64,000 nucleotides of DNA, taken from positions 102,001 to 166,000 of the forward strand of contig WPIO01000213.1 of NCBI GenBank assembly GCA_009760855.2, read 5' to 3'. This document shows, piece by piece, positions 20,881 to 30,989 of the stretch; within the stretch, counting starts at the first letter, position 1, and each line of letters begins with the position of its first letter. The translations under genes were made by a program, and so were the position numbers. The notes under the pieces were generated by a model. That model was not told where the DNA came from and ran no database searches. It was given only the letters and a program-made list of their open reading frames with translations. The stretch comes from Cristatella mucedo (Eukaryota; Bryozoa; Phylactolaemata; Cristatellidae).

Positions 20881-23075
20881 GAGTTCAGCTAGCTAGCCCC
20901 AATACCGAGGCCACCGAATACTGCCTTTGCACAGAGCATTTCATAGATAAGATAATAATAGAATCGCTGCACATAGACCTCCAGTAGAGTTTATCCTCTG
21001 ACAGCGTCTTCCACAGTCTTGAACAATAAGTCAATCGCAAGATTATTTGTAGTGTTACTCGTTCGCTACTGCAATATGATAGGAATGCTATATGATAGGA
21101 ATCTCCTTTAACAGCAAGAACACCAAGATTCTTTCCTTTATACAATTCACTTAAAACTTTATTTGAAATTGGAAAACAATCAATTATTTTTCCCATCGTC
21201 GAAGCAATAGTTTCTAATGACCCAATCATAAACTGCATGCTGTCTTTAAAAACCAAATCACCAACTTTGAGCATCATGTACTTTTCATAATTATTAGCTA
21301 TTGGTTCTGCTTCAACACTAAAATTTTCCAAAGCCTTAACAATGATATGTGAATCATATCCCTTAAAGTTGTGAAAAAAACAGGTAACTGCCATTTTCTA
21401 AAGTCAATGCTTGTTTTAAAATTACATGAATGGTGAGCAGCACCTCTATATTTATTTGTTAAATGGCAATGATCATATGCTTTTCTCAACTCATTATTTC
21501 TTTGATTAAATGGTCCTTTACACATCCAACAGAAAATAGCATCATCGTGTGCTTTCATTTATCATCAGTTAAACCCATCATCATGCTATCTAAATTTTTC
21601 TCAACTAATCGTGTTTTATTAAAATCGGATACAGCAAATAATCCTTTAAGAAAGTGTTAACACAATCAGAACCAACGTTTAAAAACTTATCAACAACATC
21701 ACCGTTCCAATCACTATAACATATGCTGCAGAACATCGTATATGTGTTGAAAAATGGTCTTCACGTTCTCCTTTTTGCATCAAACATTTAAAGTCTGCAT
21801 AACAAACACAAGAACATATATTTAGATGCTTGAATGAATGAAATGATATAAATTTATTATGTTCATCTGGCATTACATATATTGTTGTTCCTGAGTTTAT
21901 ACTATCACATATTTCTATGTGCTCGTCTACTTGAGTCTTATCAAAAGATCTATTTAAACATCGATGACAGTAATATTTTTTTCCTCCTGAGCTAGATGGT
22001 CTGCATAAGGCGTTAAAATTAGTGATCACAATATAATGCTCGATTTCTCCGCTATTTATAAGTAGTAAATTAATGTGTCTATTTGGAATTTCGTCAATTT
22101 TTTCCCAACTCCTAATGGAGAAACTCTAGATTCTTTATAACCATATGAATAGACGTTTATACTAACATTCATAGCTTTCTCCAATTTTTGTGCATCTTTA
22201 ACTTTCATCGGCCATTCGATCTCACTAATCAAACTTGGATACTTATCATTTAATATTTTTTTTAATCATTTGTATTCCATTTATTTCTCTCTACCGGATT
22301 AAGTGCTCTTAACACACACTATAGTGCACACAACTCATCATCAAAGGTTTTTATGTTGGTAACACACTTTTTCTCAACAAGATAATCAGGGGTTTCAACA
22401 AATGAACCACCACCAATTGGAATATATTTAGATATAGCAACTGAGAATGAATGAAAACAATAAATAAACAATAATAATAAATAATAATAAATAACAATAA
22501 ACAATAAAACAATAAATAGCCAACCAGAACCAACACATCTCTCAACAAGTAACTCAGAATTTATACAAAGCGCAAGCATTATTTTATCATAAATTTCATC
22601 TGCTGATTCGCTGTCCGTAGTTAAAATTGATTTAGATTGAGATCCTCCTCTTTCTGTTTCACCAGTATCAAATGTTTTGATGTCAAATGATACTCTAAAA
22701 TGAACTCTAATAAAAGACCATATTTTTCTAACTCTTAAGCAATACTTTTGTTTGATACCTAAGTGATTCTCTTGAAGTCTCAAAGTCTCCAAACCATTTT
22801 TTAGTATTATATGTAAAAGTTAGAGTATTAACACCAGCACATACAATTGGTCTTCCAATTTTACTAACATACTTAGTTGAAGGAATATCGAATTCAATAT
22901 TCATTAATCTTTTCGCTTCGTTTGAAGAAAAACAATTTCTCTTGTAATTCTTTTAGTTTTACGATCATATTTAGTTATTGGTAAATCAAAATCGACATTA
23001 ATTAATCTCTTTGTCTCAGACGCAAAAGAGTTTCTTTGTCTAATAGGAAAAACCAATTGCTATATAAGGTGATAA
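20881..23075 (-). pseudogene. Polinton/Maverick-type protein-primed DNA polymerase B remnant
   Basis: Minus-strand pieces appear in the order of this polymerase's N-terminal half. A GSGW segment is near 22540-22500. A 'CVLRALNP' stretch (about 22315-22280) fits the conserved cysteine/leucine region. A Cys-His pair (YYCHRCLNRS, about 21970-21940) is followed by EHIEIC. ADFKCL (about 21790) lies where the exonuclease I motif normally has Asp-Phe-Glu. Further down are a CWMC..DHCH zinc-binding pattern (21530-21460), KYRGAAHHSCN and FFHNFKGYDSHIIVKAL (about 21390-21330). The element is dead: at least five frameshifts or stops, Lys in place of the catalytic Glu, a low-complexity insertion at about 22455-22530, and no palm domain. 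Capsid, protease and integrase genes are absent. The island is clearly more AT-rich than its flanks. Confidence 0.75.
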
Positions 23076-23094
23076 TATTTTGTTTAAATAGAAT

Positions 23095-23178
23095 TAAATT
23101 TTCGATAAAAAGTTTTTATTATAAATTATATTATATTATATATTATATTATATATTATATTATATATTATATATTTGA
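23095..23178. repeat. TATATTA-type low-complexity tract
   Basis: About 80 bases are an imperfect (TATATTATAT)n repeat at the upstream edge of the polymerase remnant. It is likely slippage-prone and unstable, and it shows no coding or structural role. Confidence 0.85.
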
Positions 23179-23384
23179 AAACAGATATCCTAGTGATGAC
23201 GTGTTTTTGCACTATACGATGTTTTTATTTTTGAAAAGCGCTTTTTCCTCTTACAATGTTTTTAGTTTTGAGACGAGTTCGAGTGTTAACGAGAACGAGT
23301 TGAAAAAGTAAAAATGTTGTAAAAGGGAAAAAGATGCGAGTTGATAAAATAAAAATGTCGTATAGTGTAAAAACACATCATCAA
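23179..23384. other. AT-rich junction sequence
   Basis: It contains a weak inverted arrangement around 23200-23380 (GTTTTTGCACTATACGATGT versus TCGTATAGTGTAAAAACA), consistent with terminal or hairpin sequence of the AT-rich island. The module array resumes at about 23385. Confidence 0.35.
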
Positions 23385-23816
23385 ACGGTTGGGCCAACTA
23401 CCGGCTGAACAATCAGCTATTCCAAGTTGGTTTGCCATAAAATGCTCTTTGTTGAAAGACACAAGATTTGACGCTCGGTCTTTCTTCTTAGCCTTACGAT
23501 TGGTCCACACGGCTACCGATTCTAAATGCCATCCAGACGACATCGTTCGTGCTTTCTTAAAAGCGAAGGGGTAAGCATGGCAGTTTAACAGTGAGGTATC
23601 TCTTCCTTGCCTAAACAATAATAGGGTAGTGCAATTTGTGTATTGTGGCGGCCACCGAATGCCAATTCAGTCGAAGGGCTTTACGAGTGAACATACGAAA
23701 GGTGTTGAACAAATTCTTCAATTGCTTGATGGCTTGATGTCTTTCGCATGCCCTTTTATATTTATGTCATATTGGGGATAGAACTACTTCAATCAAGTGA
23801 ATGGGCACACCACCTA

Positions 23817-23997
23817 CTAAAAATACTAGTTGATTTAGCAGGCTCTTCTGTATAGCGACAAAAGAGCCTTTACAGCTATAACCACTGCTCGCAGCAGCGA
23901 TAAAGAATCACCATCCGCAGGATTCAAACTCACGACCTCAGCCCCGAGGTCGTGAAAATCAACAGCTTTACCTAGTGTGCCATCACGGCTCCCCTAA
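23817..23997 (-). mobile_element. SINE-1 at a module boundary
   Basis: It has the same site and orientation as the copy at 9281-9456. The B-box-like region GGATTCAAACTC and the CACGACCTCAG/CGAGGTCGTG hairpin are well kept. Confidence 0.75.
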
Positions 23998-24371
23998 AGT
24001 GCAGTACTGCATCTGAGCTGCTCCTAGCAGTGCAGGCAGGTTTAATGAAGGGAATGTCCCTCCTCCGTCCTTATCGTATAGATGAGTTTGCCAGCATGGG
24101 GAATACCCTGCTGAGTCACTTATAGCCTTATATGGCCAGGTGCTCTGCAGCTAACTCCCCTAAAAGCCACGTGACCACTTAGCCAGTCACAAGCCAAGCT
24201 CTGCTGTCTAGCTTCACTATTTATCGTGAAGGTGTATACCTTGGTAGTCTCTCGACACTGCTTGTCCGATTGAATCACTATGTCTGCCGGAAATGGTAAA
24301 TTAGCTCTCACCTATGCCCTGCCAACCAAACTCTTACTTTGCACTCATTAAGACACAGCTATTGCCACTAA

Positions 24372-24499
24372 TGCCGAGCTGGTTTGGCCTGTTGGTTAAG
24401 GTGGTCGACCTGACCTAGGTCTGTCCGAGATCGTGGGCTCAAGTACCGAGGCACATGTGAGCCTGAACAGAGATCAAGTTCTCTTTCTATGCACATACA
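24372..24499 (+). mobile_element. SINE-2 inside a module
   Basis: It is nearly identical to the copy at 15481 and sits at the same module position. Head GCCGAGCTGGTTTGGCCTG; tail GAACAGAGATCAAGTTCTC. Confidence 0.75.
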
Positions 24500-25900
24500 C
24501 TGTCATTTCATCGTTAGCGTTAAGCCTCGGAGCTCAACGTCCCGTATTCGGTCAGAGTCTGCCCTTCTCGATACATCCATACTAGCAACTAGTCCAGATT
24601 AGGACCACGTTGAAGCACATTCTTGTAAGACAAGTCTTTTTAGCCACTTCATTGTGCAGAGCCTTATACTGAACCGGTTAGACCACTCAGGTTTTAAGCC
24701 CAGGATCTTGTGCTTTGGTATCTTGTATTCCATTTTTATATTTACATAAGTAAACAACCAAGCATATGATGATAGATACTGAGCTGTATCCCTAGTTAGC
24801 CAGCCCTGTCTTCGACTATAGCTATAGGCTTGCTGGAAAGTAGAGGTGCCTATGCAGGACTCGTTTAGGCCGACAATTGTCTGAATTGTCCCAGTTTGTA
24901 AAATACCCTGTGTTGGGAGCCACGAGATCTAAAGCTCAGTCGTGCTGCTTAGCCTTATCCTTGGTCAGGACAATATGCTACTGAATCTATAGCCCATCCA
25001 GACAGTATGGTTCACGCTGCGTTCAAAGCAAAGAGGTCAGCTGTGCAACTTGACAGTTAAGCATATTTCAATGGCTTAAACAAGCATTGGCCAGTTGAAC
25101 TTGTTCATTGTGGCTGCAGCTGCTACAGCAACAGGTGAAAGAAACCTTTCAAAATGTAAATCTAAAAGCCAGGCAGTGACGTTCTTGCTTTCTTCAAAGC
25201 AAAGATGTAAGCAAGGCAACTTAACACTACGACATATTTTGATGGCCATACAAAAGGCTAGGAATGTTGAATTGGTTCACTGTGGCTGCAGCTGCTAAAG
25301 CAGCATGTGAGCCAGACCTTTGACCTTAGCCAGTTTGACGATATCTACTACTGATATCAGCTAGCCAGTTGATATCTACTAGTCAGCAAACAAAAAAGGC
25401 CCCTGCCATAATTGCTTATGCCTACTACACCGTTCGACTTCAGTGGTAATGGATACATTTTTTTAAATTGGAATACAATACCATTTAGATTCCGGACCTA
25501 GTAGGGATATAAGTACTTCGATAAAAAGTAGGCCCGCAGATTCTCAATTTGCACTGGTTCTGAGCCAGTCTTAGCAGTGTAGGCTTGCAGTAATTGGGGG
25601 GATTTCCCTACTTTCGTTACGGTATGCTTGCCTATCTGGGGAAATACCCTGCTGCAGGCACAAATGCAATTGCATGCAGTTGCTCATATTCCGGTCCTAA
25701 TAGCAGTAGAAGTCCTTCAAAATGAAGGGCCTGATTGCAAAGGCAGCTAGACCAGTAAATAGTGAGCTCTAAAAAGTGAGATGGCATGTTTCACATGCAC
25801 AGACCTATTTAGAAGTAGTATCCTTGTCTAAGCAAGCCGGACTTCTGGAATAATATGTAGCTAAAAGTAGGAGACTTTACTTCGGTCAGCCGTGATGGTA

Positions 25901-26563
25901 CAAAGGTACAACTGAGTGTCATCCACATTGAAGTGAAAGCCTAGATTGTGCTTGGCAATCACATCAGCAAGAGGGAGAGTATACAACGTGAAAAGAACTG
26001 CACCAAGCCCTGAGGTACCGCATATTTCAGAGGTACCTCGGACGGTCTTTGTCCATTCACGTCAATAATCTGGAGTCTCCCACTGAGATAGGACCTGAAC
26101 CACTGCAGAGCAGTGCCAGTGATGCCCAGGCGAGATAAGAGATGCTCTAGAAGAACTTTGTGATCGATGGTATTACAAACTGCCGAAAGATCGAGCAAAA
26201 CGAGCAGATACTCTCTACCCATGTCTGCATTCCTAAATTGATCGTTGTATACCCTAAGTAATGCTGACTCTGTGGAGTGATTAGCTCTAAAGCCAGACTG
26301 GAACTTACTAGCAAGGTTTGAAGTGTCAGTATATGAGTTGAGCTGGTCTGCCACGACCTGTTCCAGTCTCTTTGATAGGAACGGTAGAAGGGAGACTGGG
26401 CGGTAGTTGCCTAAGTTCTCTTGGTCTAGCGTTACTTCCTTGAGAAGTGACCTGACTACAGCTTTTTCGAAAGGTTCTGGGACATCACCTGAGGCTAATG
26501 ACATATTAATGATGTCATTTATGCATGGCAGCAGCTGATCAATAAAACGTTGAATAGACTGAT
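25901..26563 (-). mobile_element. LINE-A RT N-terminal half, 3'-truncated
   Basis: The frame 26504-25959 (about 181 codons) encodes [54 protein letters not shown] and the segment up to 'VPQG', where a small deletion breaks the frame. The FYADDTQ equivalent follows, with a change near 25930. This copy lacks everything downstream of 'ADDTQLYLC', including the 3' UTR, so ordinary 5' truncation cannot explain it; it is a recombination or deletion product. Confidence 0.85.
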
Positions 26564-26570
26564 CTCAATT

Positions 26571-26801
26571 AACAATATAGACGAGTTATACTTAACCAAG
26601 AGTACAACATACACCCTCAAAGATATAAGCACAGCTGACTACTTCAAAGCCTAGCCCATTGCTGATTATCTGGCACATATGACATTACCAGTTCCTATTG
26701 GCTATAATTTGAGAACCATTTATTATCACTCGGGCCTAAATAATATGTCTACAGTATTAGTCAGAGATTTCGATCCCTGTTTCCTAACCTCCAATTGGTA
26801 A
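26571..26801 (+). pseudogene. unrecognised open frame with one internal stop
   Basis: The plus frame from about 26571 to the TAA at 26799-26801 has a single in-frame TAG (26652-26654). The flanking residues look protein-like (TYTLKDISTADYFKA before it, MTLPVPIGYNLRTIYYHSG and STVLVRDFDPCFLTSNW after it). No start, splice sites or known domain can be shown. It could be a decayed host exon or transposon ORF. Bases 26802-27165 show nothing further. Confidence 0.25.
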
Positions 26802-27167
26802 TTTTCAAAGGCGAGCTATCTTAAGCCAATCTCTCTTTCACACATCGTCTATATTCAATAATACCTCGAGCACTTCTTCAGCGATATGTTTTATATCGAC
26901 TCAGTATTATGATTCGGCAAAGCCGAAGCTTTGCTCAGACAATCCAATGGCCACACCCTCTTGCGTCGTGGCACTCTACTGCAAAATTTAAGCTGACATT
27001 GCAATTGCAATCTATTTTCCTACTCTTGTAGCATTAATTGTATAGCTAATAAGTAGATGCAAGTCAAAATCGGGGTAGGTCACAGTTAGCTTACAAATCA
27101 GCTTGAAGTACCTGAGCTGTCTTCTTATGAGCAAATATGGCTATGGTGATTTTGTTGTCCTCACTCT

Positions 27168-27570
27168 TTAATAATAATAATAATAATATTGCACTTGATA
27201 AAGCGCCCTCAGAGAACTTAATCTCTTTCTAGGCGCTTTACATTTGCTGCAAAGTGATACGCAATAGATTAGTAAGTAAAATCATGCTTGAAAAACAAAC
27301 AAAATGAATAACATGGTTAGGGGTTACACGCACTGGGTCAGCATGCAAATGTGGTTAGTGGCAGCATGAACAGTGTCAGCACGCATAAGCACACCGAGGA
27401 CGAATCACAAGGACCCACTAAATGCTGTCCTAAATAGGTATGTTTTTAAGTTTCTTTTAAATGTGGTCAGGTCAGGGGATGTTCTGATGCAGGTCGGGAG
27501 GGAGTTCCAGGCTGTGGGAGCATACGAGCTAAATGCACGGTCTCCAAAGGATTTAAGGCTTTACCGTGGG
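27168..27570 (-). mobile_element. LINE-A 3' end
   Basis: It starts with (TAATAA)n, then TTGCACTTGATAAAGCGCCC and AATCTCTTTCTAGGCGCTTT. It runs through the 3' UTR to the 'NLKSFGD'-equivalent AAAGGATTTAAGG near 27555, where homology ends abruptly. Confidence 0.85.
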
Positions 27571-27821
27571 AGGGCACAGTTGCTGGTATAATAGCAGTTC
27601 GAGAGGTACTCAGGCCAGCGCCTTGAAGTGTGAACCGAATTTATTTATAAGTTGTACATTTTGTTTTAATAATGACCTATCCAATTTAATGTTATGATAG
27701 CCCTACTATAGTAATTTGGTCGAATCATTAACGACCTTATGTAGAGTAACAAAAGGTGTCAATGTGCCATGTTAATCACCTGCTTCCTTTGATCTATTAA
27801 ATGTTCGTTCGTTTCTTTTAG

Positions 27822-27988
27822 GAACTCAATCTTCAATATCGACGCAAGACAACGCCACGAGACTGGAAGCTGTTTTGCGAAATTGTCCGAACATACAAAA
27901 AGGAATAAGCGAGCCCCAGGTGCATAATATTGTATCGTATTTGTATGGAAAGTTGGTGCTGAATCTCGACGAGGTAGAAGTAATTCAG
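27822..27988 (+). CDS. exon encoding first half of a CARD (death-fold) domain
   Basis: The exon is bounded by a strong acceptor (TTCGTTTCTTTTAG, ending at 27821) and a donor (ATTCAG|GTAACA at 27988/27989). Its 167 bases are fully open in one frame: two bases finish an upstream codon, then come 55 codons ending exactly at the donor (phase 0). The residues include LEAVLRNCPNIQKGI and VHNIVSYLYGKLVLNLDEVE, followed by VIQ. The 'I..YLY....L..DEVE.I' pattern is that of CARD helices 1-4, as in RAIDD-type CARDs. The partner exon at 38857 continues in the same phase. CARDs mediate homotypic protein contacts in apoptosis and innate immunity. The upstream exons, and hence the gene's identity, are not visible here. 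Assignment rests on pattern and splice phase, not on a database search. Confidence 0.72.
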
Positions 27989-28257
27989 GTAACAAATCGC
28001 CAGTGGCATTTCGCTTAGTTGCAATAGCTCAGTGGAGGAGGCTTAAACCACAGCTAGCTAAGCAGCATGACCAACTGCCCATGTCCAGTTCATAGCAATG
28101 CTTGTGCAGTAAGCAGATCGCCTCACCACAGCATAACTGTACTCGCTAGCCCTCAATGTCACCGTGCCTTTAGATCTGTACCATCAATCTCTCAAAATAC
28201 TCACAATCTACTGGACAAAAGCACAAATCTCACCTTTAACGAGAGGTGCTACTAAAA

Positions 28258-28490
28258 AACCAATACAGTTGGTGCAAAACTTTGCAACGAGGCTTGTCTC
28301 TCGTGAGCTTCGCAGTTGCCACATAACACCGCTTCTCGCCGACCTGCTTCACTGGTTACCGATGGAGCAAGGCACCGATTTTAAGTTTTGGTCACTCTCT
28401 CTTAAGTCACTTCATTCTTTGACTCTAGCCTGCCTAGCATATGTAAGGCATCGTCAAGCTAAGCATCTTACCACCTGCTATTTTTGATCT
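28258..28490 (+). mobile_element. LINE-A ORF C-terminal fragment
   Basis: The plus strand encodes 'IQLVQNFATRLVSRELRSCH' and ITPLLADLLHWLPMEQGTDF, the region preceding the LINE-A C-terminus. It breaks off near 28490, just before LINE-B begins. The bases between the CARD exon and this fragment (27989-28257) are intron with no recognised content. Confidence 0.75.
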
Positions 28491-28514
28491 AATCCTTTAC
28501 CCATAACTCATACG

Positions 28515-30930
28515 AACTTGTAATGTAATGTAATGTATCTCCGTCTGTAACTCCACAAAGTCATAAAGACCATGTGGGTGTTACGCAGGAGAGTTTTGTA
28601 TAGCGCACTCACAGCCTAAGCGGCTTTCGGTACGCATTCGGTAGCCAACAGGCTTCGTCTCATGCAACCAAGAGAAAGTGGGAAGCATAGCAGTTGAGGT
28701 AGTGAGTAGCATAGAAGTAGCAGATCAGGACCGCTGAAAAAGGTGTGCCGTAGTCGGCAGTAGAAGAGTACTTGTCGTTTCGTAAGAATTTTGGAAGCGA
28801 GTTCCACAGTCTAGGACCTGCAGAGCTAAAGCTTCTGTCGCCAACTGTCTTTAAGCGGTGAAAAGGGACAGCTAATTTATTGTCCACACAAAACCTGAGG
28901 GCGCAAACAGGCTGAAACTGATGCAACAGTTCAGCTAGGTACGAAGGAGCCAAGTCGTGGTGGGCCTTGTGGGTCAGCGTAAGAACTTTGCTCTGTATCC
29001 TTTGCTCAACCGGCATCCATCCTAGCTCTTTCAGCAAAGGAGACACGTGCTCAAACCGCTGGGACTTGAAGACCAGCCTTGCAGCAATATTCATAGTCAG
29101 CTGCAGTGGGCTAATTGCTTCCTTCGGTAGCCCAGCCAAAAGGAAATAACAATAATCAAGCCGAGACAGAACTAAGGAGCTGGTTACATTTTTACAAGCA
29201 ACTGTGGGAGAGAGCTCTTAATCTTGGATATGGATCGGACGTGATGGCTAGCTGTAGAAGCAGTCTTCTGAATGAAGCTTTTTAAATTGAGGCAGCTGTC
29301 GAACACGACACCTAGATTACGAGCACGTGGTGAAGGTCGCACAATAGCATCACCTATTAGAACAGCAAAGCCTTTTAATCCAGCCACACGCTAAAGATGT
29401 CCTATGAGCAGCAGTTCGGTTTTATCGTCATTTAATTTCAGGAAGTTTTCCGACATCCAGGATCGAATATCGGCAAGGCAAGCATTCAGTTTCTCAGTTG
29501 CTGCAGCACATTCCGACGGTTTGAATGACAAATATAGCTGATTATCGTCAGCATAGAAGTGATATCCTATTCCATGGGCCTTAATCACTTTTCCCAGAGG
29601 TTGTGTATAAATGGAGAACAGCAAGGTACCGAGTACAGACCCACGAGGGACTCCACAGGTGACCCTTCTCATGTCTGAGACCTGACCCACACACGACACG
29701 GATCGTACACGATCAGACAAGTACAATTTAAACCACGCCAGTGCTTCGTCTGCCAAACCGATAGTTGTTCTCAATCGTTCAAGCATAACTTCGTGATCAA
29801 TGGTGTTGAAGGCAGCAGACAGATCTAGCAGAGCTAGGGAAGTGACATTCCCGTCGTCGTTGCCACATAGAATGTCATTGTTAACACGGAGGAGAGCAGT
29901 TTTAGTAGAGTGCTGCCTCTTGAAACCTGATTGAAATGTATCTGACATTCAATTAATTTCAATATGTTCAACTAGCTGCTCAGCAACAATTTTTACAGGA
30001 ATCTTTGATAAGAACGGATGAAGGGAAACTGGACGATAGTTTGCTAGGACCTCTATGTTATTCAGGCTTTTAAAGAATATGTCTAATCGATTGCCGACCT
30101 GAAGGACTTGGGGACGACCCCTTTTCCCAAAAAAGTATTAAAAACCTTGGTTATGGCAGGGCTAAGTTTGTCTGCAAGTGAAGACCACTGAGATGAAGGT
30201 ATAGGGTCTTCAGGAGACGAGCTCTTTTTGCTAGACTTTATTAAGGCAGCTACATCACAGGCAAAAGCATCGGAGAACCTTTTTAAGAAGGATCACAGGT
30301 TGAGGAACGGCGATTGCTTTTGTCGGAGGGGGCCTAATGAAGGCACGAATGTGCACCATTTTTCCAGTAAAGAAGGCGGAAAACTTTTCGGCTGAGCCCT
30401 TAATATCTGGAGAGTCAGACCTCACAGCATTCGCCAGTAAATGGTTTACTGTCTGATAAATCTGTTTAGTGTCCGACTGGCAGGAATTCAGCTTTTTAAT
30501 GAAAAAAGAATCCCTGGTTTTTTTAAGCTTTCGGGTGTAAACTCGAAGGAAGTCTTTAAAATTCACTAGGTCTGCCTCAGACCCCGATTTCTTGAAATGA
30601 CGTTCCAGCCTGCGCTGAACACGGTGCATCTTAAGGAATTTTTTTGTAAATTGAAATCAATGCCAACGACTTCGAACACGGATAGAGCGAACGGGAGTAT
30701 GCTTGTCAAGAGCACTCCTGAGTGTCATGTTCATCGCATCAGTGAGGGTATTGAGGCTGCCAGTCGAGTCTGAATGCAGATCAAGAAGGCCTGCATCACA
30801 GATTTCAAAAACTTGTCCATGTCAATGCTTTGTAAGTTACGTCGTTTGGCGAATTCGACAAATCCTTTGGAGACTGTGCCTGCAGTACCTATTCTCACAA
30901 AGCCTGAAACTCACTTCTGACTGGCTTTAA
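28515..30930 (-). mobile_element. LINE-B, longest copy (5'-truncated)
   Basis: The minus strand reads from the endonuclease-RT linker (FVEFAKRRNLQSI, about 30860; LERHFKKSG at about 30600) into the [49 protein letters not shown] and YHFYADDNQLYLSF (catalytic YADD) lie in one frame (29948-29391). The C-terminal domain (LPKEAISPLQLTMNIAARLV, then PRLWNSLPKFL) is at 29139-28660, followed by the 3' UTR and an ACATTACATTAC-type tail at 28515. Frameshifts at about 30130 and 29390 and a missing endonuclease make it inactive. It belongs to the CR1/L2-like LINEs but is clearly distinct from LINE-A in RT sequence and tail. Confidence 0.88.
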
Positions 30931-30989
30931 GACAATACCGGAATTGAAGACATTTAACAAAGCTTAAATGCGTCTATCACTGCAGCTTA

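Larger units (their letters stand above)
23385..25890 (+). repeat. module array, segment 5
   Basis: 23385-23816 is the end of a module, closely matching 8860-9280. Starts occur at 24004 and, diverged, at 25551. The full module of about 1547 bases contains SINE-2 and two tandem copies of a sub-repeat of about 180 bases (about 25010-25140 and 25190-25320). A SINE-1 (23817-23997) marks the boundary. The end, near 25885, is a short LINE-A fragment plus a SINE-1-like head, as in segment 3. Confidence 0.75.

Noticed and set aside
20881-23075. Mitochondrial or intact viral insertion
   Set aside because: Only a broken N-terminal half of one polymerase is present, with no further viral or organellar genes, so it is an old remnant.
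7605-25890. CRISPR array in the repeated region
   Set aside because: The repeat units are over 1 kb and diverged, with no short direct repeats or spacers. The host is an animal.
28967-29149. Short plus-strand frames opposite the LINE-B ORF, and similar ones opposite LINE-A copies
   Set aside because: They recur wherever the LINE is present and are antisense shadows of the RT C-terminus.
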